From NCBI RefSeq assembly GCF_019603315.1, contig NZ_CP080649.1, positions 2,614,176 through 2,678,175 on the forward strand: DNA of 64,000 nucleotides. Direction: 5' to 3'. The stretch comes from Ruficoccus sp. ZRK36 (lineage in GTDB: Bacteria > Verrucomicrobiota > Verrucomicrobiia > Opitutales > Cerasicoccaceae). A model generated the notes under the pieces. That model did not search any database, was not told the DNA's origin, and saw nothing but the letters and a program-made list of their open reading frames with translations. How positions within the stretch are numbered: position 1 is the stretch's first letter; each line of letters begins with the position of its first letter. Positions 8,476-15,942 of this stretch are shown here, piece by piece. Position numbers and translations under genes: made by a program.

Positions 8476-9024
8476 CTAAGACAGATGTCGGCGCTGGTGG
8501 CGCACACCAAGAATGCCGCACAGCGCGAATAAACCCGCGATCGTGGTATAATGCAATGGCTCTGGTACGACTGTCATTTGAACCGATGAATAAATGATTC
8601 CCTCATCGAGCGAGAGACTGAGACCATTTGAGCTCTCTAAAATACTCTGATAGGATGCATCCAGAGTCGCATAGCTAATTTCAGATGAATTTCCATTAAT
8701 CTCTGCCAGCGAAGAGTCCTGCGAATATGCCAGAAGAGACAGACCACCATCTGAGTATATCCGAAATTCAGCTGAATTAACCGATTGTTCAATGCAACTC
8801 TGAACATCAAGGATCTGCAGAGAACCAGTAGTTCCAGAATATGCCCAAAACACCTGCTTAACCGCTCCAATTGGAGGATTTACATAATAGACATTCGCAG
8901 CGGTACCAGAATCCTCTCCCTCGATTTTAAGAGTCTTTGACTCAATGTTTATTACGATGGATAGAGCTGCATGGCTAACCGCGGATGAAAGAATAAATAT
9001 CAGTAAAACGAGTAGACATCTCAT
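8476..9024 (-). CDS. PEP-CTERM anchored exported protein
   Basis: A 182-residue secreted protein of unknown function. The signal peptide is MRCLLVLLIFILSSAVSHA; the C-terminus VVPEPLHYTTIAGLFALCGI...RHQRR is a PEP-CTERM exosortase signal (about residues 153-180). The mature part is rich in Ser, Asn and Tyr and low in Cys, like beta-sandwich surface proteins of this class. The gene is visibly more AT-rich than thrS and cysS on either side, so it may have been gained separately. It lies on the same strand as both, but gaps of about 235 bp (to the thrS start) and 75 bp (from cysS) do not prove an operon. Confidence 0.82.
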   Translation of the reverse strand: MRCLLVLLIFILSSAVSHAALSIVINIESKTLKIEGEDSGTAANVYYVNPPIGAVKQVFWAYSGTTGSLQILDVQSCIEQSVNSAEFRIYSDGGLSLLAYSQDSSLAEINGNSSEISYATLDASYQSILESSNGLSLSLDEGIIYSSVQMTVVPEPLHYTTIAGLFALCGILGVRHQRRHLS

Positions 9025-9099
9025 GGCGTGATGAAAGCTATATCTTGCCTGGTTAGGATAACAAGAAAATAGCAGAGGAAAAGTTAGAGCGTAGTACGC

Positions 9100-10542
9100 C
9101 TACGCCTTTTCCAGGTCGTAGCCGTCCTTGCGGTCGAGGATCTTCCAGCCCTGCTGGAGGAGCTCGTCGCGGAGGCGGTCGGCGTTGGCCCAGTCACGGG
9201 CCTGCTTGGCGGCCCAGCGGGCTTCGGCCAGATCGGCGATCGGCTCGGGGATGTCCTCGGCGGCGGGCTCATCGGCAGCGGTGAAGAGGTCCAGCCCGAG
9301 CGCGTAGAGAATCGCCCCGAAGGCCTCCAGCTGTCCGGCTACGGCCGAGTCGTGCAGGGTAGGGTCGCTGAGGTCGCCCAGTACGGAGAAGATGACGCCG
9401 AGGGCGGCGGGCACGTTGAGGTCGTCCGAAAGCTTTTCCCAGGCCGGGGCAAACATGCCGGTGGTCACGAGGGGAGAGGGCTTGATCCAGGCGCGAAACT
9501 CCTCCTCGGTCAGCCCGAGGCGCACGAGGATCGGGCGGAGGGTTTTCTCCATCTTTTCCAGCGCGGAGCGGGCGGCCTTGAGGCCGTTGAGGGTAAAGTT
9601 GAGCTGCTGGCGGTAGTGGCCGGAGATGAGCGCGTAGCGGATGTCCATCGGGCGGTAGCCCTTGGCGAGGAGGTCCTCCAGCGTGTAGAGATTGCCGAGG
9701 CTCTTGGACATCTTGCTGCCCTCGACCATGAGGTGGGCGCTGTGGAACCACAGGCGGGCAAAGGGTCGGGAGCCTGTCGCGCACTCGCTCTGGGCGATCT
9801 CGTTCTCGTGGTGCGGGAAGCACAGGTCGATGCCCCCGCCGTGCAGGTCGAAGCCCTCGCCGAGGTACTTGACGCTCATGGCCGAGCACTCGATGTGCCA
9901 GCCGGGGCGGCCCTCGCCCCAGGGGCTGGACCAGAAGTTCTCACCGTCCTCGGGCTTGCGGGCCTTCCACAGGGCGAAGTCAGTCACGCTCTCGCGGTCG
10001 TACTCGTCGGCGTCGTTGGCGTCGCCAGCGCTGTTGACGTTCTGCGTACGCAAGTTAGAGCGGTCGAGCCCGGACAGCTCGCCGTAGTGGTCGCAGGTGC
10101 AGACCTTAAAGTACACGGAGCCATCGGCGGCGGCGTAGGCATGGCCACCTGCGACGAGCTTTTCGATCATCTCGACCTGTTCCTTGATGTGCGCGGTCGC
10201 GCGGGGCTCCTGGTGGGGAGAGAGCAGGTTCAGGGCGCCACAGTCGGCGTGAAATTTCTTTGTCCAGTGCTCGGTAAACTCGGCCAGCGTGCGGCTCTCC
10301 GCCTGGCTCTGGCGGATGGTCTTGTCGTCCACGTCAGTGATGTTACGAACGTGGCAGAGGGCCAGCCCGTCAACCTCCAGTGTGCGGCGCAGGACGTCCT
10401 GTACGAGGAAGGTGCGGAAGTTGCCGATATGAGCCGGGCCATAAACAGTCGGCCCGCAGCAGTAGAATCGGAACGTCTTGCCGTCGGCGGGAGCCAGCGG
10501 TTGCTTGGTCTTGCTGAGTGTGTCGTGGATTTTAACCGGCAT
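9100..10542 (-). CDS. cysS: cysteinyl-tRNA synthetase
   Basis: Class I CysRS, 480 residues, the normal length. The HIGH-type motif is [11 protein letters not shown] (residues 37-47) after the zinc ligand C in FYCCGPTVY (28-36); the other zinc ligands lie in WHIECSAMS and [15 protein letters not shown]. The KMSKS loop is [10 protein letters not shown] near 275. Charges tRNA-Cys in the cytoplasm. An N-terminal [15 protein letters not shown] precedes the core as in other members. It has its own upstream region of about 130 bp facing the divergent membrane protein gene. No T-box or other leader RNA was recognised. Confidence 0.97.
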   Translation of the reverse strand: MPVKIHDTLSKTKQPLAPADGKTFRFYCCGPTVYGPAHIGNFRTFLVQDVLRRTLEVDGLALCHVRNITDVDDKTIRQSQAESRTLAEFTEHWTKKFHADCGALNLLSPHQEPRATAHIKEQVEMIEKLVAGGHAYAAADGSVYFKVCTCDHYGELSGLDRSNLRTQNVNSAGDANDADEYDRESVTDFALWKARKPEDGENFWSSPWGEGRPGWHIECSAMSVKYLGEGFDLHGGGIDLCFPHHENEIAQSECATGSRPFARLWFHSAHLMVEGSKMSKSLGNLYTLEDLLAKGYRPMDIRYALISGHYRQQLNFTLNGLKAARSALEKMEKTLRPILVRLGLTEEEFRAWIKPSPLVTTGMFAPAWEKLSDDLNVPAALGVIFSVLGDLSDPTLHDSAVAGQLEAFGAILYALGLDLFTAADEPAAEDIPEPIADLAEARWAAKQARDWANADRLRDELLQQGWKILDRKDGYDLEKA

Positions 10543-10709
10543 GGATGCCGGATAAGGAACACTGAAGAGCCCCCCGGGCGCAATTTTATTTTGTGAGGTT
10601 AGTAGAAAGACTACCTTTGATTGATGTAAGGTTTATTGTGACGCAATGAGAGTATTATTGTCTTGAAGGTGGGGTGTTCGCTTGGTGTCATCCGGGGACC
10701 TTTAGGATT

Positions 10710-11138
10710 ATGGGAGCCATCGAAATCATTCTAGGGGGCCTGATCGGTGCAGCCGTGTGTGCCCTGGTGTGTCTACTGACCGCGTTCTTTGCGCAGATTG
10801 CTATGCGCTTGGTGGTCAAGCGTATGCCATCTTACGGTAAAGCGTACGTCGTTGTCTTTAAGATCACGTTGATCAGCTTTTATCTGAATTTATTTCTGCA
10901 GCAGCTGTATGTGCTCAATGAGCAGTTGATCTACCTGAGCATGCCGTTGGCTTTTCTGTTGTGGATTGGTCTGAACTCGCTGCTCTACGGCAAGTGGTTC
11001 ACCAGACGCCAGAAGCCGATTGGTTTTGTAAAAGGGCTCCTGGTTAACCTGGTGGTGAGCGGTTTCACCTTTATTCTGGGGCTGGTCGTGACCCTTCCGA
11101 TCATCTTGATGACGCTCTCCAATGCCTCGGCTGAATAG
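10710..11138 (+). CDS. small integral membrane protein, unknown
   Basis: A 142-residue hydrophobic protein with four probable membrane segments: IEIILGGLIGAAVCALVCLLTAFFAQIAM (about 4-32), VFKITLISFYLNLFLQQLYV (about 47-66), LIYLSMPLAFLLWIGLNSLLYG (about 72-93) and FVKGLLVNLVVSGFTFILGLVVTLPIILM (about 105-134). ATG at 10710 was chosen because it opens directly on the first segment and has GGGGA about 11 nt upstream; an in-frame start 36 bp earlier also exists. I recognise no family. It ends 15 bp before the stop codon of the convergent RHH-nuclease fusion gene. Confidence 0.72.
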   Translation: MGAIEIILGGLIGAAVCALVCLLTAFFAQIAMRLVVKRMPSYGKAYVVVFKITLISFYLNLFLQQLYVLNEQLIYLSMPLAFLLWIGLNSLLYGKWFTRRQKPIGFVKGLLVNLVVSGFTFILGLVVTLPIILMTLSNASAE

Positions 11139-11153
11139 CCCGCTGCGCATTGT

Positions 11154-11780
11154 TTAGACGAGCTGCGGACTCGACAGGCTCAGGAACGAGTCTAGCGCCA
11201 GGCTCAGCGTGTCGGGGGTGACAACGGGTATGCCCTGCTGGTCAAAGGTGTCGCGCAGATGCGTATCGAAGTGCTTCAGGTAGGGGACGCATAGCATGAC
11301 GGCGTCAACGCCGGGCAGGCTTTTGAGAATAATGCACTGGCCGAGGGTGACGGTTGCGCGGTTGCGGACGTTGTATTTGCACTCCAGCGCGATGCGCAGG
11401 GTCTTACCGGTCGAGGGCTCCACATGCTGCAGCATGAAATCCGTACGCAGGTGGGCGACCTGTGCGAAGCGGCTGTAGCAGATGTCTTCCTGCTTGAGGA
11501 TGTCCTCCACATCGTCCTCGAACCCGATTGAGGCGGCTTTCATCGCGCCATAGTCGGAGCCCTCCTCGACGGCGGCCTCCAGATTCAGGGGAGGAGCCCC
11601 GGCGGGCAGGAGATTCTCCATCACCAGCTGCGGCGGCTTGCCGCCGACCTCGGCCTCGACGCACAGCGTGACGTATTTGGAGAAGGAAAGGCCCAGGCCG
11701 CGGGCACGTTCGGAGGCACGCTGGCGCAGATCGGGAGGGAAACTGACGCCGACGGTTTTGTGTTTCTGGTCATTTGACAT
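11154..11780 (-). CDS. ribbon-helix-helix / PD-(D/E)XK nuclease-like fusion protein
   Basis: A 208-residue protein with two recognisable parts. Residues 6-45 (HKTVGVSFPPDLRQRASERARGLG...SFSKYVTLCVEAEV) look like a MetJ/CopG ribbon-helix-helix DNA-binding unit: a short strand, then two helices. After a linker, residues 85-165 show a restriction-endonuclease-like core: an acidic helix FEDDVEDILKQE, D114 in LRTDFMLQHV, then E133-x-K135 in LRIALECKYNVRN and Q148 in LGQCIILK. That D...ExK pattern is the PD-(D/E)XK active site. Whether it cuts DNA, or is an inactive regulator, is not shown. It is divergent from another ribbon-helix-helix gene across an AT-rich 107-bp gap, suggesting co-regulation. 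Confidence 0.78.
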   Translation of the reverse strand: MSNDQKHKTVGVSFPPDLRQRASERARGLGLSFSKYVTLCVEAEVGGKPPQLVMENLLPAGAPPLNLEAAVEEGSDYGAMKAASIGFEDDVEDILKQEDICYSRFAQVAHLRTDFMLQHVEPSTGKTLRIALECKYNVRNRATVTLGQCIILKSLPGVDAVMLCVPYLKHFDTHLRDTFDQQGIPVVTPDTLSLALDSFLSLSSPQLV

Positions 11781-11854
11781 GAGTGGGGAGAGCTAAGTGA
11801 CTGGTTGTTCGAGTGGGATAATAAATAATAGTAAAATAGACAGTGATTGAAAAA

Positions 11855-11864
11855 TCGCTTGCGA
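11855..11864. promoter_or_regulatory. possible operator between the two divergent RHH genes
   Basis: The AT-rich 107-bp gap between the two divergent ribbon-helix-helix genes holds a small palindrome TCGC-TT-GCGA flanked by A/T tracts. Such a site could bind either RHH protein. The evidence is only the palindrome and its position. Confidence 0.3.
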
Positions 11865-11887
11865 AAATTATGTGAATAAGTGATCGT

Positions 11888-12085
11888 ATGTTCACTATGA
11901 AAACCAAAAAAACGACTACTGTCAACCTGTCTGTTAGCTTGTCGCCCCAGCTGCGCGAAGTTGCCCGACAGGCCGCCTTTGATGATAACCGCTCGGTTTC
12001 GAGCCTGGTTGTGTGTGCGCTCCAGGATCACTTGCGCCGGGAGGGCTATCTGGAGTCCACCGCCAGTACTGGCCAGGCTCGCTGA
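11888..12085 (+). CDS. ribbon-helix-helix DNA-binding protein
   Basis: A 65-residue basic protein that fits a single CopG/Arc-type ribbon-helix-helix domain: strand TTVNLSVSLSPQ (residues 9-20), helix LREVARQAAFDDN and helix SVSSLVVCALQDHLRREGY. RHH dimers bind DNA through the strand and act as transcription regulators or antitoxins; there is no toxin-like partner overlapping it. Start ATG at 11888, with ATG at 11897 as alternative. It is divergent from the RHH-nuclease fusion and begins a tight plus-strand series with the two next small genes. Confidence 0.8.
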   Translation: MFTMKTKKTTTVNLSVSLSPQLREVARQAAFDDNRSVSSLVVCALQDHLRREGYLESTASTGQAR

Positions 12086-12129
12086 CCGATCTTTACCTTG
12101 CGTCACTCAACAATCAAACGCCATATCTC

Positions 12130-12453
12130 ATGACAACTTTTACATCCTCTACTCCTGCGGCACGGGAGCCTTCGCCTGCCGCTGATTCTTCCTCTCTCTT
12201 ACGGGTGCAGCCCGATGGGCGGGCTGCCGAAATCGTGATTGATACCGGCATGCCCCTGCGCAGTGGCAAGACCTGGCAGGCCTACGCCAAGGTCTACTGC
12301 AGCGATGTTTTTCACGCGCAGATGATGGCCGAGTGCCTGAGTGTGCGCATCGGTGATGCGGTCGAGTCTGCCCGCCGTGAGGCGTACCTCAGTGGCTACC
12401 GCGATGGCTCGCGCCGTCGCCGCGCATGCCGGACATTCTCCCGCGATCTCTAG
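12130..12453 (+). CDS. small hypothetical protein
   Basis: A 107-residue protein with a Ser/Pro/Ala-rich N-terminus, a middle part LRVQPDGRAAEIVIDTG and LRSGKTWQAYAKVYCSD, and an Arg-rich C-terminus (DGSRRRRACRTFSRDL) that may contact nucleic acid. I recognise no family. ATG at 12130 follows the preceding RHH gene by 44 bp, and the stop codon lies 2 bp before the ATG of the next gene, so the three genes probably form one transcript. Codon use is similar to the surrounding genes. Confidence 0.6.
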   Translation: MTTFTSSTPAAREPSPAADSSSLLRVQPDGRAAEIVIDTGMPLRSGKTWQAYAKVYCSDVFHAQMMAECLSVRIGDAVESARREAYLSGYRDGSRRRRACRTFSRDL

Positions 12454-12455
12454 CC

Positions 12456-12794
12456 ATGTTGATTCGTCGAGATATGAACGCGCATTTCGAGAGGCTTCTG
12501 CCGAACGGGCAGGAGTGGTTCAGCCCGAAGGAGGTGGCCGCGCTGATTGGTAAGACCGACCAGTTCGTGCGCGATTGTTTTCAAAACCAAAAGATACTCG
12601 GGCACACCGCTAACGGGCGTATCGGTGCGCGCCATGAAAAGCGCCACCGCTACCAGATCCATCGCGACGGGGTGCTGCTGTACCTCCTGCGTACCGCCAA
12701 CTACGAGCCCCAGGATTTTCTGAGTCAGATGGGGGAGCTGATTCGCCGCCGTAGCCCGGAGGAGAAACAGATGCTCCGCCGGCTGCTGGACTGA
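12456..12794 (+). CDS. helix-turn-helix (MerR/excisionase-like) DNA-binding protein
   Basis: A 112-residue basic protein. Residues about 17-45 (EWFSPKEVAALIGKTDQFVRDCFQNQKILGH) have the layout of a MerR-type winged helix as in phage excisionases and helix-turn-helix 17 proteins: a F-S-x-x-E-V-A-x-L-I-G helix, a turn and a recognition helix. A positively charged wing (RIGARHEKRHRYQIHRDGVLLYLL) follows and a charged C-terminal helix (RRRSPEEKQMLRRLL) ends it. ATG at 12456 is adjacent to the preceding stop codon; an ATG at 12474 is also possible. No integrase gene is present, so an excision role is not supported; a regulator is more likely. Confidence 0.72.
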   Translation: MLIRRDMNAHFERLLPNGQEWFSPKEVAALIGKTDQFVRDCFQNQKILGHTANGRIGARHEKRHRYQIHRDGVLLYLLRTANYEPQDFLSQMGELIRRRSPEEKQMLRRLLD

Positions 12795-12813
12795 CGAGGT
12801 CGCCCGATAAAAT

Positions 12814-12841
12814 AGACCCGCAGGCATCGCGCTGCGGGTCT
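12814..12841 (-). terminator. hairpin between convergent genes, likely terminator
   Basis: A perfect 10-bp stem AGACCCGCAG/CTGCGGGTCT with an 8-nt loop lies 20 bp after the stop codon of the HTH gene. On the minus strand it is followed by ATTTTATC, on the plus strand by an A-run. It may end transcripts from either side; the T-tract is imperfect. Confidence 0.55.
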
Positions 12842-12979
12842 AAAAACATACGTCCGGCTGGGCGTTGGATGCTCAGTCGCTTGAACGGTCGGACTGTTCA
12901 GCCAATCCCGGACGGGTCCGGATAAAGAGTAAAGCGTAAGGGCAGGGGAGCCTGCCCGGTCTGGAAAACGTCGCGCTGA

Positions 12980-13201
12980 CTAGTGGAGCCAGATGGCGCG
13001 GGAGCGGGGGTTACCCGAGGATTCGAAGTCGAGCTCCTCTTCCTTGAGGACCGCGTCGAGCTCCTCCATCGTGAACTCATAGCCGTCAGCATTGGCGGAG
13101 GAGACGAATTCATCCTTCGTCTCGATAACGTTGTACTTGGCGCGCAGCTTTTTGTCGGTCCAGCCGTCGGTAAGCAGTTTTTCTACGTTTTCTTTGGACA
13201 T
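12980..13201 (-). CDS. Nif11-like leader peptide domain protein
   Basis: A 73-residue protein. Residues 1-58 follow the Nif11 family pattern: SKENVEKLLTDGWTDKKLRAKY at the start, then the A-x-x-x-GYEFTMEELDAVLKEEELD block. Nif11 domains serve as leader regions of ribosomally made, modified peptides, or occur as stand-alone small proteins near nitrogen-fixation genes. The family's usual GG cleavage motif is absent; only a short tail (FESSGNPRSRAIWLH) follows. No dedicated maturation enzyme, protease or exporter is adjacent; the divergent neighbour rlmN is a housekeeping radical SAM enzyme. So precursor function is open. Start ATG at 13201; no clear Shine-Dalgarno site. Confidence 0.75.
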   Translation of the reverse strand: MSKENVEKLLTDGWTDKKLRAKYNVIETKDEFVSSANADGYEFTMEELDAVLKEEELDFESSGNPRSRAIWLH

Positions 13202-13400
13202 GGTTTGTAGCGTTATAAGTAACCCGGAGCCCTATCGTCCGGCCTACCGGCAATCAGCAGGAAAGGTGCCACGGGAGGGGGCTGGAAGTCTTTTGCCGCC
13301 TGCTATTAGAGGTTGTTTTGTGGTCCGAAAGGAGGGCTTTCGGGGGCGGGCCGAGGATTCGGGATTGCGCCATGCGCATCGATGCGTTGTGGATAGGCCG

Positions 13401-14537
13401 ATGCAGGGATTGACCGGCAAGCCGCCGATACACGGGGAAACGCTTGAGACGCTCACCGCCGCTCTGAAGGAGCACGGAGAGAAGCCTTTTCGCGCCCGCC
13501 AGATTCTCGAATGGCTGTACAAGAAACGTGCGGCGACTGCCGACGAGATGACCAACCTCTCCAAGCCCTTGCGGGCCTGGCTGGCGGAGACCTATGAGTT
13601 TGCGCCGACTGCGCGCCTGGGCGCAAAGACCTCCTCGGACGTCACGGACAAGTTCCTGCTGCGCCTGCAGGACAAGTCACTCATCGAGACCGTCATCATC
13701 CGTGCCCCGCAGGAAGGGGTGGGGCAGGACCGCTCCCGCAAGACCGTCTGTATCTCGACGCAGGTGGGCTGCGCCTACGGGTGTAAGTTTTGCGCCTCCG
13801 GCCTGGCGGGCTGGAAGCGCGACCTCTCCGCCGGGGAGATCGTTCACCAGTTGATCCAGGTTTGCCGACAGGAGGACCCATTGACGCCCCGCGCCAGCGA
13901 TGAGATTGCCTCCTTTGACAACATCGTGGTCATGGGCATGGGCGAGCCGCTGGCCAACTACGATAACCTCCTGCGTGCCCTCGGGATCGTTAACGCCGAT
14001 TGGGGGCTCAACCTCGGTGCGCGCCGCATCACGGTCTCCACCAGTGGACTGGCTCCGCAGATCGAGCGCCTCTCGCAGGAGCCGCTGGGGCTGCGCCTGG
14101 CGATCAGCCTGCACGGGGCGACCGATGAGGTCCGCCAGCAGATCATGCCCGTCAACCGCAAGTACCCGCTGGAAAAACTTCTCCCGGCGGCCAAGACGTT
14201 TGCCGATCGTCACGGGCGTATGATCACGCTCGAGTTTATCCTCATCCGCGAGATCAACGACTCCATGGAGCAGGCTCGCGCTCTGACGAAAATCGCGCGC
14301 GACCTGCACGCCCACGTCAACCTGATCCCGTACAACAAGGTCGAGGGATTGCCCTGGGTGCGGCCGGAGATCCCGCGTCAGGATGCCTTTGCCAATGTGC
14401 TGCGAGAGGGGCGGGTCTCCGTCACCATCCGCCGCGAAAAGGGCCACGACATCAATGCCGCCTGTGGCCAGCTACGCCTGCAGACGGAAATGGCCGAGGG
14501 CACGATTGCTCCCGTCCCGGCCAAGGCCAGAGCATAG
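13401..14537 (+). CDS. rlmN: 23S rRNA (adenine2503-C2) methyltransferase RlmN
   Basis: Radical SAM methyltransferase of 378 residues that methylates A2503 of 23S rRNA and A37 of some tRNAs. The iron-sulfur cluster motif C-x3-C-x2-C is CAYGCKFC at C124, C128 and C131, followed by ASGLAGWKRDLSAGEI. MGMGEPLANYDN, RRITVSTSGLAP and LAISLHGATDEVR are family motifs, and the C-terminal catalytic cysteine is in HDINAACGQL. ATG at 13401 was chosen because the protein then begins with the usual short N-terminal part; the frame is open further upstream without homology. A palindromic repeat separates it from the convergent TM2 gene. Confidence 0.96.
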   Translation: MQGLTGKPPIHGETLETLTAALKEHGEKPFRARQILEWLYKKRAATADEMTNLSKPLRAWLAETYEFAPTARLGAKTSSDVTDKFLLRLQDKSLIETVIIRAPQEGVGQDRSRKTVCISTQVGCAYGCKFCASGLAGWKRDLSAGEIVHQLIQVCRQEDPLTPRASDEIASFDNIVVMGMGEPLANYDNLLRALGIVNADWGLNLGARRITVSTSGLAPQIERLSQEPLGLRLAISLHGATDEVRQQIMPVNRKYPLEKLLPAAKTFADRHGRMITLEFILIREINDSMEQARALTKIARDLHAHVNLIPYNKVEGLPWVRPEIPRQDAFANVLREGRVSVTIRREKGHDINAACGQLRLQTEMAEGTIAPVPAKARA

Positions 14538-14542
14538 CCCTG

Positions 14543-14772
14543 GCACTTGCGATCTTACGGATCACCTCGGCATTTTCAGGAGAAAATGCCATAAACGTAC
14601 ACTGTCACCCGACGAAAAGATTACTTTTTCTCAATGGTGGAGATACCGTTTTGATGCTTTGCTCAGCGATTACCTTAGCCAGCCGACGCTGGCTAAGGTA
14701 ATCGCTGACACGATGCGCAGCATCGAAAGTGCAGCCTGTGGCTGCTGCGGGGGCAGGGGGCGCATAGCCCCC
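14543..14772 (+). repeat. palindromic modular repeat, copy R2
   Basis: Fills the gap between convergent rlmN and the TM2 gene. Order: remnant GATCttacGGATC, hairpin GGCATTTTC-agga-GAAAATGCC (14569-14590), 60 bp of linker, then the long hairpin 14653-14724 (GATGC outer arm, 21-bp perfect inner stem 14663-14708 with variable arm CCTTAGCCAGC/GCTGGCTAAGG and loop CGAC), ATCGAAAGT, hairpin GCAGCC-tgt-GGCTGC (14731-14745) and hairpin GGGGG-cgcatag-CCCCC (14756-14772). Confidence 0.92.
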
Positions 14773-14785
14773 AACTTTCCCCTGC

Positions 14786-15064
14786 CTAGAACCAGCCTTT
14801 TTTGCCGTTGATGTAGGTGTCGGCAAACTCGGCGTCACTGCGGGTCAGGTAGATGATGCCTTCGATCAGGCCGATGATCCCCATCACCCAGCCGAGCATG
14901 AACACGGAGATGACGCTGACCAGCAGCATGATGAGCCCTTCCTTGGTGTAGCCGAGGATAAACTTGTGGACGCCGAGGGCGCCCAGCAGGATGCCACAGA
15001 TGCCGGCGGCGATCTTCTTACCGGATACATCAGGAGCGGGAGCGGAGGTGGTGACTTCTGTCAT
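14786..15064 (-). CDS. TM2 domain membrane protein
   Basis: A 92-residue protein. After a short polar start (MTEVTTSAPAPDVSGKK), residues about 19-75 form a TM2 domain: two membrane helices (IAAGICGILLGALGVHKFILGY and LIMLLVSVISVFMLGWVMGIIGLIEGIIYL) joined by a short turn, with the conserved G-x-H-K-F-x-L-G-Y and GLIEGI(I)YL. Function of TM2 proteins in bacteria is unknown. ATG at 15064 was chosen over 15112 because homologous sequence begins after it. It follows the GYF_2 gene by 58 bp on the same strand, likely one transcript. Confidence 0.85.
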   Translation of the reverse strand: MTEVTTSAPAPDVSGKKIAAGICGILLGALGVHKFILGYTKEGLIMLLVSVISVFMLGWVMGIIGLIEGIIYLTRSDAEFADTYINGKKGWF

Positions 15065-15122
15065 AAGAGAATAGAGTTTACAGTTTAGTTTGGTGAGAGA
15101 GAGGGAGGACAAAAGGGGCTAC

Positions 15123-15794
15123 CTAGTAGCCGTGTTGCATCTGCTGGAGCTGATCCAGGAAGCCGGGAGCGGACGCGCCGGCAATGACTATCAGCACAGC
15201 GAAAACTGCTCCAAGGACGAGGCCGATCAGCGTCATGACCCCCATGATTACGATCAGGAGCTTGATCTTTTTCTGGGCACGCAGGGCGAGGGCTTCATCG
15301 CCCAGGGCTACGGCATCGCGGGCGCTGTTAGCCGCCTGCCACATGATCACGCCCATCCAGATCGGCAGCCAGGCAAAGAGCAGGCCGACAACGCTGATGG
15401 CGTAAACAATCCCGTAAATAAAGCTGAGCACCGCCATTAGCTTCAGCCAGAATCCCGCCTGGGCCAGAGGCTCGCTCAGGACGACGACGGCTGGCTCCTG
15501 CGGTCTGGACTCCCCCAGGAATCCTCCACTGGATTGAGCGGACGCGAGCATACCGCCTCCTGATGATGAACTGGACTTGGAGAGCTTTATGCCACTCGTA
15601 GGGCTGGCGCCGACGGTTCCGCCCAGCACATCGGCGAACTCGGGGAACTCGCTCAGCGGGTGGGGGGCTTCATCGCCCTTACTGGCTTTGGTGAGGGCGT
15701 TGGCCCGGCCTTGCCGGATCCAGTCGCGTATGGTGTCTTCGGAGACAGGGCCGTATTCGTTACCGTCTCCTCCAATGATCGTATAGTAATCCAC
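15123..15794 (-). CDS. GYF_2 (DUF4339) domain membrane protein
   Basis: A 223-residue protein. The N-terminus (DYYTIIGGDGNEYGPVSEDTIRDWIRQGRANALTKAS) is a GYF_2 domain, seen as a GPVS...L/I...W-I-x-x-G-R pattern, which is thought to bind proline-rich peptides. A Ser/Gly-rich linker (about 60-90) leads to a C-terminal membrane part with two segments near residues 115-147 and 180-210 (KLLIVIMGVMTLIGLVLGAVFAVLIVIAG) separated by a soluble helix with AANSARDAVALGDEA. This layout of GYF_2 plus DUF5362-like membrane part is common in PVC and other soil or marine bacteria. Function unknown; pairs with the TM2 gene. Confidence 0.82.
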   Translation of the reverse strand: MDYYTIIGGDGNEYGPVSEDTIRDWIRQGRANALTKASKGDEAPHPLSEFPEFADVLGGTVGASPTSGIKLSKSSSSSGGGMLASAQSSGGFLGESRPQEPAVVVLSEPLAQAGFWLKLMAVLSFIYGIVYAISVVGLLFAWLPIWMGVIMWQAANSARDAVALGDEALALRAQKKIKLLIVIMGVMTLIGLVLGAVFAVLIVIAGASAPGFLDQLQQMQHGY

Positions 15795-15873
15795 AGCGAT
15801 TAAAAAGTGAAGTAGGTTAGGGAGTGAACGCTCATAAGACTAGCGTTGCCAGCCCTTTACAGGCAAGACTCTT

Positions 15874-15902
15874 TCGCCCGGACGTCCGAAAGGCGATTTT
15901 TT
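15874..15902 (+). terminator. terminator-like hairpin upstream of the GntR gene
   Basis: TCGCC and GGCGA close around the palindrome CGGACGTCCG and are followed directly by six T, then another T-rich stretch. It is 40 bp upstream of the gntR-type ATG in the divergent gap, so it might act as an attenuator or simply insulate the two promoters. Function inferred from structure alone. Confidence 0.5.
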
Positions 15903-15942
15903 GATTTTTCCTTAACATCCGTTTCACTAAGGTAGCATACCG

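Noticed and set aside
9352-10596. A long frame opposite cysS
   Set aside because: Antisense shadow; no domain, and CysRS motifs are on the other strand.
11154-12794. Prophage or integrative element
   Set aside because: No integrase, capsid, att repeats or tRNA were found; only small regulators are present.
13092-13400. N-terminal extension of the rlmN frame
   Set aside because: It overlaps the Nif11-like gene and has no RlmN homology; ATG at 13401 gives the normal protein.
13401-14537. rlmN as the maturation enzyme of the Nif11-like peptide
   Set aside because: Radical SAM motif and all other features are those of the housekeeping rRNA methyltransferase, so adjacency is not evidence for RiPP maturation.
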